A DNA stretch of 64,000 nt from an uncultured Roseburia sp. (GTDB lineage: Bacteria; Bacillota_A; Clostridia; Lachnospirales; Lachnospiraceae), in assembly GCA_900753715.1 (NCBI GenBank), contig CAAEAE010000015.1, positions 62,001 to 126,000 on the forward strand, read 5' to 3'. Below the pieces are notes generated by a model. That model made no database searches, had not been told where the DNA came from, and was given only the letters and a program-made list of their open reading frames with translations. Position 1 is the first letter of the stretch, and each line of letters begins with the position of its first letter. The position numbers and the translations under genes were made by a program. Of the stretch, positions 18,188-25,968 are shown piece after piece.

Positions 18188-18634
18188 ATGGCAAATAATA
18201 GCTACGAAGTAGTAGAAAAAGAATCAAAACAATACATTGTCGTTATGGTTGGCAGTGAGCAGTACGGAATTGATATCGGATACATTGATAATATCGTTCG
18301 TATGCAGAGCATTACAAGGGTTCCAAAAGTACAGCCGTATTTTAAGGGAGTCATGAATCTCCGTGGAGAAGTGGTTCCGGTTATGAGTCTGCGGTTAAAG
18401 ATGGGACTCCCGGAGGATGAATTTACCAATGCGAGCCGTATTATTATTTTAAAAATTGATGAGTTGGGAGCACTTGGTATTATCGTCGATGAGGTAAAAG
18501 AGGTAGTAATGTTAAGCGATGACGATATCGAAAAAGGTTCTAATCACGGTGAATTCATCAATGGAATCGGAAAACATGGCGATGAGCTGATTTCCCTGTT
18601 TGAAATCAATGCAATCGTTGGAGAAAGTTTATAA
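18188..18634 (+). CDS. cheW: Chemotaxis coupling protein CheW
   Basis: Adaptor linking CheA to receptors. 148 residues, a single SH3-like CheW domain: YGIDIGYIDNIVRMQSITRV at about residue 23 and the conserved FKGVMNLRGEVVPVMSLRLK at about residue 47. ATG 18188 is preferred over the in-frame GTG at 18179 because the GTG overlaps the strong ribosome site GGAGG (18174-18178), which is nine bases from the ATG. Followed by a 74-bp gap containing a perfect hairpin before cheC. Confidence 0.96.
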   Translation: MANNSYEVVEKESKQYIVVMVGSEQYGIDIGYIDNIVRMQSITRVPKVQPYFKGVMNLRGEVVPVMSLRLKMGLPEDEFTNASRIIILKIDELGALGIIVDEVKEVVMLSDDDIEKGSNHGEFINGIGKHGDELISLFEINAIVGESL

Positions 18635-18646
18635 TCAGAAATAGCA

Positions 18647-18675
18647 GTTAGTGAGACCGGTAAGGTCTCACTAAC
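18647..18675 (+). other. Perfect 12-bp hairpin between cheW and cheC
   Basis: GTTAGTGAGACC (18647-18658) pairs fully with GGTCTCACTAAC (18664-18675) across the five-base loop GGTAA. No T-run follows (next bases GTTCTATATACG), so this is not a standard intrinsic terminator. It sits inside the che operon and could act as an RNA processing or 3'-stability element that sets the cheA/cheW versus cheC/cheD ratio, or be a partial attenuator. Confidence 0.7.
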
Positions 18676-18708
18676 GTTCTATATACGAGAGGAGAACAGG
18701 AAGAATCC

Positions 18709-19329
18709 ATGGGAAAATTAGAACTGGAAACCGTAAATGAAATGTACTTTGATGTACTGAAAGAAATCGGTAACATCGGTGCAGGAAATGCGACGACGGC
18801 GATTGCAAATATGCTTGGCATGAAAATTGACATGAATGTACCAAATATCCGGTTGATGGAAGTATCAAAACTTGGTACAGCAGTTGGCGCAGAAGATGAT
18901 ACGATTGTAGGAATATTCCTTGAAGTGACGGAAGACATTGAAGGAAGTATGATGTTTCTGATTGATATTCCATCCGCACGTTATCTTGTAAATAAACTTA
19001 TGATGACAGACGTTCCGGCGGATCAGCCATTTGGTGAAATGGAACTTTCCGCATTAAAGGAAGTTGGAAATATTATTGCAGGCTCTTATCTGTCTGCCCT
19101 GTCTTCTATGACAAACCTTGTGATTGCACCTTCTGTTCCATACATTGCGGTTGATATGGCAGCTTCTATTTTGAGCGTTCCGGCAATCGAGTTTGGACAG
19201 TTCGGAGATAATGCGTTGCTGATTCAGACAGAAATCTGCGCAGATGTTGCAATCAACGGATACTTCATTTTGATGCCAGAACAGGAATCTTATGAAAAAA
19301 TCTTAAAAGCACTTGGAGTTCCGCTATAA
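18709..19329 (+). CDS. cheC: CheY-P phosphatase CheC
   Basis: Soluble chemotaxis phosphatase, stimulated by CheD in Bacillus. 206 residues with two pseudo-symmetric active-site helices, each holding the E..N pair: LKEIGNIGAGNATTAI at about residue 16 and LKEVGNIIAGSYLSAL at about residue 115, so both sites appear functional. No SpoA domain, which separates it from fliY. Ribosome site GAGAGGAGAACAGGAAG. The next gene is its partner cheD, 11 bases downstream. Confidence 0.96.
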   Translation: MGKLELETVNEMYFDVLKEIGNIGAGNATTAIANMLGMKIDMNVPNIRLMEVSKLGTAVGAEDDTIVGIFLEVTEDIEGSMMFLIDIPSARYLVNKLMMTDVPADQPFGEMELSALKEVGNIIAGSYLSALSSMTNLVIAPSVPYIAVDMAASILSVPAIEFGQFGDNALLIQTEICADVAINGYFILMPEQESYEKILKALGVPL

Positions 19330-19340
19330 GGAGAAATCAT

Positions 19341-19826
19341 ATGAGTGAAGTGATAAAGGTGGGAATGGCAGACCTGAATATATGCAAAGCCCCCGATATT
19401 ATCACTACTTTGGGATTGGGATCGTGTATAGGACTAACTTTTTATGATCCGGTTTCTAAAGTGGGCGGGATGGTTCATTATATGCTGCCGGACAGCACAA
19501 AGGTAAGAAACAACGCGAATATTGCTAAATTTGCAGATACCGGAATAGAAGAATTGTTAAAAAGAGTTCTTGCGGCAGGGGCAAACAGGGGAAGACTGGT
19601 TGCTAAGATTGCGGGCGGAGCGAAAATGTTTGAGGTAAGCGGCTTGTCAGATATTGGAAATATCGGTGCAAGAAATGCAGAGGCAGCAAAAGCAAAATTA
19701 AAAGAACTGGGAATTCGACTTGTGGCAGAAGATACCGGATTAAATTATGGTAGAACGGTAGAACTGCATTGCGACAACGGAGATTATTATATTAAATCTG
19801 TAGGGAAACCGGTAAAAATTATCTGA
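19341..19826 (+). CDS. cheD: Chemoreceptor glutamine deamidase CheD
   Basis: Deamidates receptor glutamines and binds CheC. 161 residues, the usual size. The catalytic Cys is in TTLGLGSCIGLTFYDP (about residue 33) and the His in VGGMVHYMLPDS (about residue 50), the Cys-His pair of the family. The segment GGAKMFEVSGLSDIGNIGARN is also typical. A TAAGGAGAAATC ribosome site lies just after the cheC stop, so the pair is co-translated. Confidence 0.96.
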   Translation: MSEVIKVGMADLNICKAPDIITTLGLGSCIGLTFYDPVSKVGGMVHYMLPDSTKVRNNANIAKFADTGIEELLKRVLAAGANRGRLVAKIAGGAKMFEVSGLSDIGNIGARNAEAAKAKLKELGIRLVAEDTGLNYGRTVELHCDNGDYYIKSVGKPVKII

Positions 19827-19870
19827 TAAAAGAAGGTTTGGTGCAGAACCGGGAAAGGCATGGGCAGTTT

Positions 19871-20137
19871 ATGAAGACGAAATCAATACCTGCAGTGATA
19901 ATGCTGACGGCGGGCTTTGTGGCATGCGTCATCGGTATTGTGAAAAAAATTGAATTTTTTCCATTTATCAAGATGTTGCTGCTTGCCCTGGTGATTTTTT
20001 ACATACTTGGATGTATTGTAAAAGCAGTGTTTGACCGCAACTTTAAGGAAGAAGAACAGGAAGAGACCACGGAAGGTACGCAGGATTTGGAAGGCGAAGA
20101 AACAGCAGACGCTGAGGAAGCGGATGAAGAAAAATAA
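19871..20137 (+). CDS. Small two-helix membrane protein, unknown function
   Basis: 88 residues. Two hydrophobic segments at about residues 7-23 and 30-52 are separated by KKIEFFPFIK. A strongly acidic Glu/Asp/Thr tail (about residues 60-88) ends the protein. No family is recognised. ATG 19871 is preferred (GGGAAAGG 12 bases upstream); in-frame TTG 19838 and GTG 19841, next to AGAAGG, are alternatives that would add 10-11 polar residues. It lies between cheD and the flagellar sigma gene, so a motility-related or regulatory membrane role is plausible but unproven. Confidence 0.7.
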   Translation: MKTKSIPAVIMLTAGFVACVIGIVKKIEFFPFIKMLLLALVIFYILGCIVKAVFDRNFKEEEQEETTEGTQDLEGEETADAEEADEEK

Positions 20138-20157
20138 CTGAGACGTGGGGGCTTCGG

Positions 20158-20922
20158 ATGAAAACAGTAGACAGAGAGAAACTTTGGGGAGAGTATCAGA
20201 AACACCCAAGTGCAGAACTGCGTGAGACGATTATTGTCGAGTATGCGCCTCTGGTGAAAGTGGTGGCAGGCAGACTCAGCATGTATCTTGGGTATAATGT
20301 GGAGTATGAAGATCTAGTCAGCTATGGGATATTCGGACTCATCGATGCCATCGATAAGTTTGATCTCGGAAAAGATGTGAAGTTTGAGACCTATGCGAGC
20401 CTTCGAATTCGTGGAGCAATCCTCGATCAGATTCGTAAGATGGATTGGATCCCAAGAACGGTAAGGCAGAAACAAAAGAAAATTGATGAGGCAATTCGTC
20501 AGATTGAAACGCGAACAGGAAAAAATGCTTCAGATGAGGAAATTGCAAAAGAACTTGGAATTGCGGATGATGAGTTAAATGAATGGCAGTCACAATTAAA
20601 AGTGACAAATGTTGTATCATTAAATGAATTTGTTGAGCAGGGAAGCGAGCCGGTGATGGACGCAACCTGTAATTCGCATTTTGTGCAACCGGAAGATTCT
20701 GTTGCAGAGGAGGAACTGAAAAAAGTCCTGATGGAGTCTTTAGGCGGTCTGACAGAAAAGGAACGGAAAGTAATTCTGCTTTATTATTATGAGGATTTGA
20801 CACTGAAGGAAATCAGCAATATTTTAGAGGTATCAGAATCCAGGGTGTCTCAGCTTCATACAAAGGCACTGCAGAAGATGCGGAAAAAAATGGGAAATTA
20901 TATGGGGATTCTGGTAGACTAA
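20158..20922 (+). CDS. fliA: Flagellar sigma factor FliA/SigD (sigma-28)
   Basis: RNA polymerase sigma factor for late flagellar, chemoreceptor and flagellin genes. 254 residues with region 2 (YEDLVSYGIFGLIDAIDKFD, then the KFETYASLRIRGAILD core), region 3 (GKNASDEEIAKELGI) and region 4 (LTEKERKVILLYYYEDLTLK and the HTH ISNILEVSESRVSQLH). Matches the WhiG/SigD/FliA group in length and in its region 2.3-2.4 pattern. A GTGGGGGC ribosome site precedes the ATG. The anti-sigma factor flgM is not in this window. Confidence 0.96.
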   Translation: MKTVDREKLWGEYQKHPSAELRETIIVEYAPLVKVVAGRLSMYLGYNVEYEDLVSYGIFGLIDAIDKFDLGKDVKFETYASLRIRGAILDQIRKMDWIPRTVRQKQKKIDEAIRQIETRTGKNASDEEIAKELGIADDELNEWQSQLKVTNVVSLNEFVEQGSEPVMDATCNSHFVQPEDSVAEEELKKVLMESLGGLTEKERKVILLYYYEDLTLKEISNILEVSESRVSQLHTKALQKMRKKMGNYMGILVD

Positions 20923-20944
20923 AGTGTGAATAGGGGTGACAGTT

Positions 20945-21271
20945 ATGTCAATACGACCGGTCGATTTAAATGGTATGATTCAGAGAACACAGGATGTTGG
21001 AAATATGAAACAGGCAGAGGACAATAAGCCTGTGGTGGAGCAGCATAATATCCAGGTCCATCAGCAAAAACAGGAAGAGCAGCTTGCGCATAAAGTGCAG
21101 GATACACAGGAAAAGGAGAACTTTGCATTCCGTTATGATGCCAAAGAAAAGGGCAGTAATGAGTATGAGGGTAACGGAGGCAAAAAGGGACAGAAGAAAA
21201 AGAAAGAAGACCAATCGGAAGGAAAGGTTATTTTTAAAGGACAAAAAAGTAGCTTTGATATTAAAATATGA
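20945..21271 (+). CDS. Conserved-type hypothetical protein in flagellar operon
   Basis: 108 residues, highly charged, no membrane segment. It begins MSIRPVDLNGMIQRTQDV, has a Gln/Glu-rich middle (likely coiled coil, about residues 20-55), and ends in a Lys/Gly-rich stretch. The family is not recognised. The start was set at ATG 20945: the in-frame GTG at 20936 lies inside the AGGGGTG ribosome site. The gene lies between sigma-28 and a membrane-anchored coiled-coil protein, in a position shared by many Lachnospiraceae fla operons, so a motility role is inferred from place alone. Confidence 0.7.
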   Translation: MSIRPVDLNGMIQRTQDVGNMKQAEDNKPVVEQHNIQVHQQKQEEQLAHKVQDTQEKENFAFRYDAKEKGSNEYEGNGGKKGQKKKKEDQSEGKVIFKGQKSSFDIKI

Positions 21272-21285
21272 TATAGGGGAATGAT

Positions 21286-22029
21286 ATGACTGGGATAGAG
21301 ATAGTCCTGCTTTTGGTAGGATGTGTATTCATGATTGGAAGTTTTTTTGTAGCAGAAAAACTGTCTCCCACGGAACTTAATAAAATAGCAGAACTTAGCG
21401 AGGGAGAACTGCGAAATATTATCACAAAAGAATTGAAAAATGCAGACCAGAAGATAGAAGATACCATTGACGAACAGCTTGAAGGCTCTGTCAGCAAAGT
21501 GGAACGTGCCATGGAGCAGGTGAGCAATGAAAAGATAATGGCAATCAATGAGTATTCAGACACTGTCATTGAGAATATGAATAAGACTCACAACGAAATC
21601 ATGTTTCTATATAATATGCTTAACGACAAGCATACGGAATTGACAGGAATGACCTCTGAATTACAACGGCTTGCTGCAGATGTCCGCAGTATGCAGGAAC
21701 AGGCTGCCAGTATGCAGGAAATGGCAACACCTGCTGTGGCTGCATATGCGGCACCACAGAGAGTAAATCTTCAGGCGCCGGAGCAGATTATCACAGAGCA
21801 GAATACAGAAATGCCGGTAACATTAGAAGAGTCAGAGAGAGTGGAAACGGACGAGATACCGGTGGAACTGGCCAAACAGGAGAGAGCCGAAAAAGAAAAC
21901 CATAACAGCGAGATTTTAAGACTGCATGGCGAAGGGGTAAATGACGTTGAGATTGCCAGAAGACTTGGACTTGGACTTGGAGAGGTAAAACTGGTAATTG
22001 GACTTTATAAGGGAGAGTTACATACTTGA
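21286..22029 (+). CDS. Membrane-anchored coiled-coil protein with C-terminal HTH-like segment (SwrB-like position)
   Basis: 247 residues. An N-terminal helix (about residues 3-22) anchors the protein. A long acidic coiled coil (about 25-150) follows, then a low-complexity linker and a short C-terminal helix-turn-helix-like domain (about 210-247: LHGEGVNDVEIARRLGLGLG). The architecture resembles DUF6115 proteins. Bacillus subtilis places swrB (ylxL), also an N-terminally anchored protein that promotes basal-body assembly, at the same position after sigD and before rpsB, so a similar role is a reasonable inference. Homology to SwrB is not shown. Its TGA overlaps the next start. Confidence 0.75.
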   Translation: MTGIEIVLLLVGCVFMIGSFFVAEKLSPTELNKIAELSEGELRNIITKELKNADQKIEDTIDEQLEGSVSKVERAMEQVSNEKIMAINEYSDTVIENMNKTHNEIMFLYNMLNDKHTELTGMTSELQRLAADVRSMQEQAASMQEMATPAVAAYAAPQRVNLQAPEQIITEQNTEMPVTLEESERVETDEIPVELAKQERAEKENHNSEILRLHGEGVNDVEIARRLGLGLGEVKLVIGLYKGELHT

Positions 22030-22628
22030 AGCTGAAATATTATCTGAGAGGACTTGGAATTGGAATCATTATTACAACCATCATTCTTTCGATTGCTTCC
22101 GGAAAAGACAGTAAGTCCATGTCAGATGAGGAAGTCGTTGCAAGGGCATCTGAGCTTGGAATGGTGATGGAAGAAAAAAATGATGGACTGTTTGGTGCCA
22201 ATACGGAGAGCACAGAAACCGAAGAGACGCAGACTTCACAGATCAAAGAAGCTCGGACTGAGGTCAAAGAGACTGAGACACAGGAGACCGAAAGCAAAGA
22301 AACTGAGAGCAGGGAGTCTGAGACGGAAGTAAAGGAAACCGAGAGCGGGGAGCCACAGACCGAGGAAAAGCAGACCGAAGAAACGGAAGTAGAAACTTAT
22401 ACACTTGTAGTGCAGCCGGGGGAGGTTTGCAGGAATGTCTGCGAAAAGCTGGCAGCGGCAGGAATCGTTGATGATGCGGAAGTCCTGCGGAAGTATCTGT
22501 CGGAGAAAAACATAGCAGATTTCATCAGTGTGGGAACTTACGAAGTCCCAATGAATGCTTCGATGGAAGATATTGCGGCAATACTTGAGGCTGGCTCCAT
22601 TGAAAAGCAGCAGGAAAACCAACAATAA
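22026..22628 (+). CDS. Membrane-anchored protein with Glu/Thr repeat linker and MltG/YceG-like end
   Basis: 200 residues. TTG start at 22026 overlaps the previous stop (TTGA) and has an AAGGGAGAG ribosome site. One membrane helix (about residues 8-24) is followed by an extended low-complexity stretch of ETE, KETE and TESKETES repeats (about 58-118), then a compact C-terminal domain (about 120-195): TYTLVVQPGEVCRNVCEKL, VLRKYLSEKNIADFISVGTY. That pattern resembles the small substrate-binding part of YceG/MltG proteins, without the catalytic region. Function unknown. It is the last gene of the fla/che block, closed by a terminator. Confidence 0.7.
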   Translation: MKLKYYLRGLGIGIIITTIILSIASGKDSKSMSDEEVVARASELGMVMEEKNDGLFGANTESTETEETQTSQIKEARTEVKETETQETESKETESRESETEVKETESGEPQTEEKQTEETEVETYTLVVQPGEVCRNVCEKLAAAGIVDDAEVLRKYLSEKNIADFISVGTYEVPMNASMEDIAAILEAGSIEKQQENQQ

Positions 22629-22634
22629 AATATG

Positions 22635-22666
22635 AAAAATGCAGCCGGAAACGCGCTGCATTTTTT
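22635..22666 (+). terminator. Intrinsic terminator ending the fla/che operon
   Basis: AAAAATGCAGC (22635-22645) pairs with GCTGCATTTTT (22655-22665), loop CGGAAACGC, ending in six T. Seven bases after the last flagellar-cluster stop and just ahead of the rpsB promoter. Confidence 0.9.
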
Positions 22667-22687
22667 GCGCCAGAAAACATTTTTTGC

Positions 22688-22716
22688 TTGCATATCAGAA
22701 TGTCGTATGATATAAT
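22688..22716 (+). promoter_or_regulatory. SigA-type promoter of rpsB-tsf
   Basis: -35 TTGCAT (22688-22693), 17-bp spacer, -10 TATAAT (22711-22716) preceded by TATGA. Expected transcription start is near 22723, giving a leader of about 100 nt before rpsB. Confidence 0.85.
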
Positions 22717-22722
22717 TGGCAA

Positions 22723-22824
22723 GGCTCAATTAAAAGACACATATGCAGACCAAAAGGCGGGTGCCGGAAACGGTTGTCTTTGGGGGTGAGGCATATGGAA
22801 GAACAAAACCATGGAGGTAAGAAA
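22723..22824 (+). promoter_or_regulatory. Structured 5' leader of rpsB (candidate S2 autoregulatory element)
   Basis: AAAGACA (22733-22739) can pair with TGTCTTT (22775-22781). Inside is the GNRA-type hairpin CCG-GAAA-CGG (22764-22773). The outer stem ends about 30 nt before the rpsB ribosome site GGAGG (22813-22817). Feedback control of rpsB by S2 is known in other bacteria; that this leader does so is inference. Confidence 0.45.
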
Positions 22825-23571
22825 ATGAGTGTTATTTCAATGAAACAGTTATTAGAAGCAGGTGTTCACTTTGGACATCAGACAAGAAGATGGAACCCGA
22901 AAATGGCTCCGTACATCTACACCGAGAGAAACGGTATCTACATCATCGATTTACAGAAGTCTGTAGGTAAAGTAGACGAGGCTTACAAGGCAGTATCCGA
23001 TATTGCAGCAGAGGGCGGCACAATTCTTTTTGTTGGAACAAAGAAACAGGCACAGGACGCAATCAAGACAGAAGCTGAGCGTTGCGGAATGTTTTATGTA
23101 AATGAGAGATGGTTAGGTGGTATGCTTACCAACTTTAAGACCATCCAGAGCCGTATTGCAAGATTAAAAGAAATCGAGACAATGGCTACAGACGGTACTT
23201 TTGAAGTGCTTCCGAAGAAAGAAGTTATCGCTCTTAAGAAAGAGTGGGAGAAATTAGAGAAGAACCTTGGCGGTATCAAAGAAATGAAGAAGATTCCGGA
23301 TGCAATCTTCATCGTTGATCCGAAGAAAGAAAGAATCTGTGTACAGGAAGCTCATTCTTTAGGAATTACTTTGATTGGTATTGCAGATACAAACTGTGAT
23401 CCGGAAGAACTTGATTATGTCATTCCGGGTAACGATGATGCAATCAGAGCTGTAAAATTAATCGTATCTAAGATGGCTGATGCAGTAATCGAAGCTAACC
23501 AGGGCGCAGAGATGACAGCAGAGGAAGCTGAGTCCGCAGCAGCAGACGAGGAAGCAGTAGAAGCTGAATAA
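22825..23571 (+). CDS. rpsB: Small ribosomal subunit protein uS2
   Basis: 30S protein S2. 248 residues. The conserved start [20 protein letters not shown] and [18 protein letters not shown] are present, as are [13 protein letters not shown] and the [19 protein letters not shown] region. The C-terminus carries an extra acidic Ala/Glu tail (about residues 232-248). ATG 22825 is chosen because it begins the family N-terminus and follows GGAGGTAAGAAA. Upstream in-frame starts (22774, 22795) are not supported. Co-transcribed with tsf from its own promoter, the same pair and position as in Bacillus. Confidence 0.97.
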   Translation: MSVISMKQLLEAGVHFGHQTRRWNPKMAPYIYTERNGIYIIDLQKSVGKVDEAYKAVSDIAAEGGTILFVGTKKQAQDAIKTEAERCGMFYVNERWLGGMLTNFKTIQSRIARLKEIETMATDGTFEVLPKKEVIALKKEWEKLEKNLGGIKEMKKIPDAIFIVDPKKERICVQEAHSLGITLIGIADTNCDPEELDYVIPGNDDAIRAVKLIVSKMADAVIEANQGAEMTAEEAESAAADEEAVEAE

Positions 23572-23606
23572 TTGGAATTGATTCTATAATTTTGGAGGAC
23601 GAGAGA

Positions 23607-24542
23607 ATGGCTATTACAGCAGCTATGGTAAAAGAACTGCGTGAAATGACCGGCGCAGGTATGATGGATTGCAAAAAGGCATTAAACGAGACAAACGGAA
23701 ACATGGACGAGGCTGTTGAGTTCTTAAGAAAGAACGGACAGGCAAAGGCTGAGAAGAAAGCAAGCAGAATCGCAGCAGAAGGTCTTTGTACCGTTGTTGT
23801 TAAAGATGATACAACAGCAGCAGTTGTAGAAGTAAACTCTGAGACAGACTTCGTTGCTAAGAACGAGACATTCCAGAACTTTGTAAAGGCAGTTGCAGCA
23901 CAGGCTGTAAATTCTGATGCAAAAGATATGGACGCATTCATGGCAGAGGCTTGGAACGAGGATGCTTCTAAGACCGTGAACGATGCTTTAGTAGAGAAAG
24001 TAGCTGTCATCGGTGAGAACTTAAAAATCCGTAGATTTGAGAAAGTTGTTGCAGCACACGGCTGTGTCGTATCTTACGTACACGGTGGTGGAAGAATCGG
24101 TGTTATCGTAGACGCTGATACAGATGTTGTAAATGACGCTGTAAAAGAAGCTATGGTAAATATCGCAATGCAGATTGCAGCATTAAATCCAAAATACGTT
24201 TCCAGAGACGAAGTAAGTGCTGAGTATATTGCACATGAGAAAGAGATTCTGTTGGCTCAGATTATGAACGACCCGAAAGAGTCCCAGAAGCCGGAGAAAG
24301 TAATCAACGGTATGATTGAAGGACGTATCAGCAAAGAGTTAAAAGAAGTATGCTTGGTTGACCAGGTATATGTAAAGGCTGAAGATGGAAAACAGACCGT
24401 TGCAAAATATCTTGAGGAAGTTTCCAAGGCAGTTGGTGCAACTGTTAAAGTAAACAGATTCGTACGTTTTGAGACTGGTGAAGGTCTTGAGAAGAAACAG
24501 GAAGATTTTGCAGCAGAAGTTGCAGCTCAGATGAACGCATAA
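23607..24542 (+). CDS. tsf: Translation elongation factor Ts
   Basis: Nucleotide exchange factor for EF-Tu. 311 residues. The N-terminal UBA-like domain MAITAAMVKELREMTGAGMM plus DCKKALNETNGNMDEAVEFL is followed by the core with ETDFVAKNETF and VVSYVHGGGRIGVIV, and by a second dimerisation lobe. ATG 23607 is preferred: the in-frame TTG at 23592 lies within the TTTGGAGGACGAG ribosome site. It lies 35 bp after rpsB and ends before a terminator at 24616. Confidence 0.97.
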   Translation: MAITAAMVKELREMTGAGMMDCKKALNETNGNMDEAVEFLRKNGQAKAEKKASRIAAEGLCTVVVKDDTTAAVVEVNSETDFVAKNETFQNFVKAVAAQAVNSDAKDMDAFMAEAWNEDASKTVNDALVEKVAVIGENLKIRRFEKVVAAHGCVVSYVHGGGRIGVIVDADTDVVNDAVKEAMVNIAMQIAALNPKYVSRDEVSAEYIAHEKEILLAQIMNDPKESQKPEKVINGMIEGRISKELKEVCLVDQVYVKAEDGKQTVAKYLEEVSKAVGATVKVNRFVRFETGEGLEKKQEDFAAEVAAQMNA

Positions 24543-24615
24543 GAATTCCGCACACCATAGGTGCTAAAGAGCGGATGCAGATAGGAAATAGAATCCGAAA
24601 GGCTTCTGTTAGGAG

Positions 24616-24644
24616 AAAGTCAGAATTTATTTCTGGCTTTTTCT
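24616..24644 (+). terminator. Terminator after rpsB-tsf
   Basis: AAAGTCAGAA (24616-24625) pairs with TTCTGGCTTT (24631-24640) with one G-U pair and a TTTAT loop, then TTCTT. It separates tsf from the envelope-gene block. Confidence 0.75.
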
Positions 24645-24671
24645 TATATATAGGAAAAGGATTGAATCGGT

Positions 24672-25937
24672 ATGAATGAAGAGCAGAGAAGGCGGAAAGC
24701 AAAAGAGCGTGCAAGACAGAAAAAAATCAAACGGATGAGGCGACAGCGTCGGATTCTGATTTTTTGTATGCTCGTAATCCTTGCAGGAGTTGGATTTGCG
24801 GGATATAAAATCTTCTTTGACCGGGTTTATGCAAAATGTGTGGTAGAAGCAGGCACAGAGATCACAATCGCGGACTTTATGAAAAGCGAAAAATATGAGG
24901 GAGCCTTTACAGAGGCAAGCCAGACGGTGAATACAAATGTGCCGGGGGTTTATCATGTCTTTATCAAGTCAGGTGTGTTTACCTATCGTTCCGAGGTAAC
25001 AGTTTCAGATACGACCCCGCCAACAGGCACTACAAAGAACATTACTACATCAGTGGGGAACACGGTGAGCGCAGCGGATTTTGTAGAAACTTATTCGGAT
25101 GTGACAGAGGTGACCATATCTTATGCGAAGTTACCGGATTTTGACACCGTTGGGGAACAGGAGGTTACAATACGTCTCACAGACCAGGGAGACAATGTAA
25201 CGGAGCTGACAGCAGACTTGCAGGTGTTGCCGGAGGATGACGAGGCACCTGTGATTTCGGGTGTGGAAGATTTGATGGTTGAGGTCGGAAAGAGTATTTC
25301 ATTTAAGAAAAATATTACGGTGACAGACAATTGCGATACAGATGTAGAGCTTGTTGTTGACAGCAGTGAAGTAAACTTGAATGAAGTTGGGACTTATACG
25401 GTAAACTATTCTGCGACAGATCATGCGGGAAATACGGCAACCGCTAGTGCGCAGGTGTTTGTGATGGAGTCCGGGGCATCACTTGCAACAGCAGATGAGG
25501 TCAATGCCCTTGCGGATGAAGTACTGGCACAGATTTTAACGGATGGCATGACACAGAAGGAACAGGCGTATGCGATATTCCGCTATGTGCATGATAATAT
25601 TTCGTATATTGACAGCTCGCCGAAGGACAACTGGATAGAAGGGGCATATCTTGGACTGGTGGAGCATAAGGGGGACTGCTATGTTTATGCAATGACCTCC
25701 AAATGTCTTTTGACCAGAGCCGGAATTACCAATATGGATATTGAAAAAATACCATCCACAACCAGACATTACTGGAATTTGATTGATATTGGAGAAGGCT
25801 GGTATCATTTTGATGCCACCAGACGGAAAGATGGTACTGAATTTTTCTATTGGACAGATGCGGAGCTGATGGAGTATTCCAACGCAAATGATGGCAGTCA
25901 TAATTATGACCCGGAGCAGTATCCGCAGATACAGTAA
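24672..25937 (+). CDS. Membrane-anchored transglutaminase-like protein with Ig-like repeats
   Basis: 421 residues. A Lys/Arg-rich N-terminus (KKIKRMRRQRR) precedes one membrane helix (about residues 31-52). Two to three extracellular beta-sandwich (DUF5011/bacterial Ig-type) repeats follow (about 60-270; note GVEDLMVEVGKSISFKKNIT and VGTYTVNYSATDHAGNTATA). A transglutaminase-like cysteine protease fold ends the protein. The triad is visible: Cys336 (HKGDCYVYAM), His366 (TRHYWNLID), Asp381 (YHFDATRR). Such proteins act outside the cell as peptidases or crosslinkers; the substrate is unknown. It opens the envelope block between tsf and pyrH and may be transcribed separately from the racemase operon. 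Confidence 0.85.
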   Translation: MNEEQRRRKAKERARQKKIKRMRRQRRILIFCMLVILAGVGFAGYKIFFDRVYAKCVVEAGTEITIADFMKSEKYEGAFTEASQTVNTNVPGVYHVFIKSGVFTYRSEVTVSDTTPPTGTTKNITTSVGNTVSAADFVETYSDVTEVTISYAKLPDFDTVGEQEVTIRLTDQGDNVTELTADLQVLPEDDEAPVISGVEDLMVEVGKSISFKKNITVTDNCDTDVELVVDSSEVNLNEVGTYTVNYSATDHAGNTATASAQVFVMESGASLATADEVNALADEVLAQILTDGMTQKEQAYAIFRYVHDNISYIDSSPKDNWIEGAYLGLVEHKGDCYVYAMTSKCLLTRAGITNMDIEKIPSTTRHYWNLIDIGEGWYHFDATRRKDGTEFFYWTDAELMEYSNANDGSHNYDPEQYPQIQ

Positions 25938-25968
25938 GCGGGAGGCAGGAAAGGAGTATGTCCGAAAA

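Noticed and set aside
18647..18675. Intrinsic terminator between cheW and cheC.
   Set aside because: Perfect stem but no T-run follows, and cheC/cheD continue with no new promoter visible.
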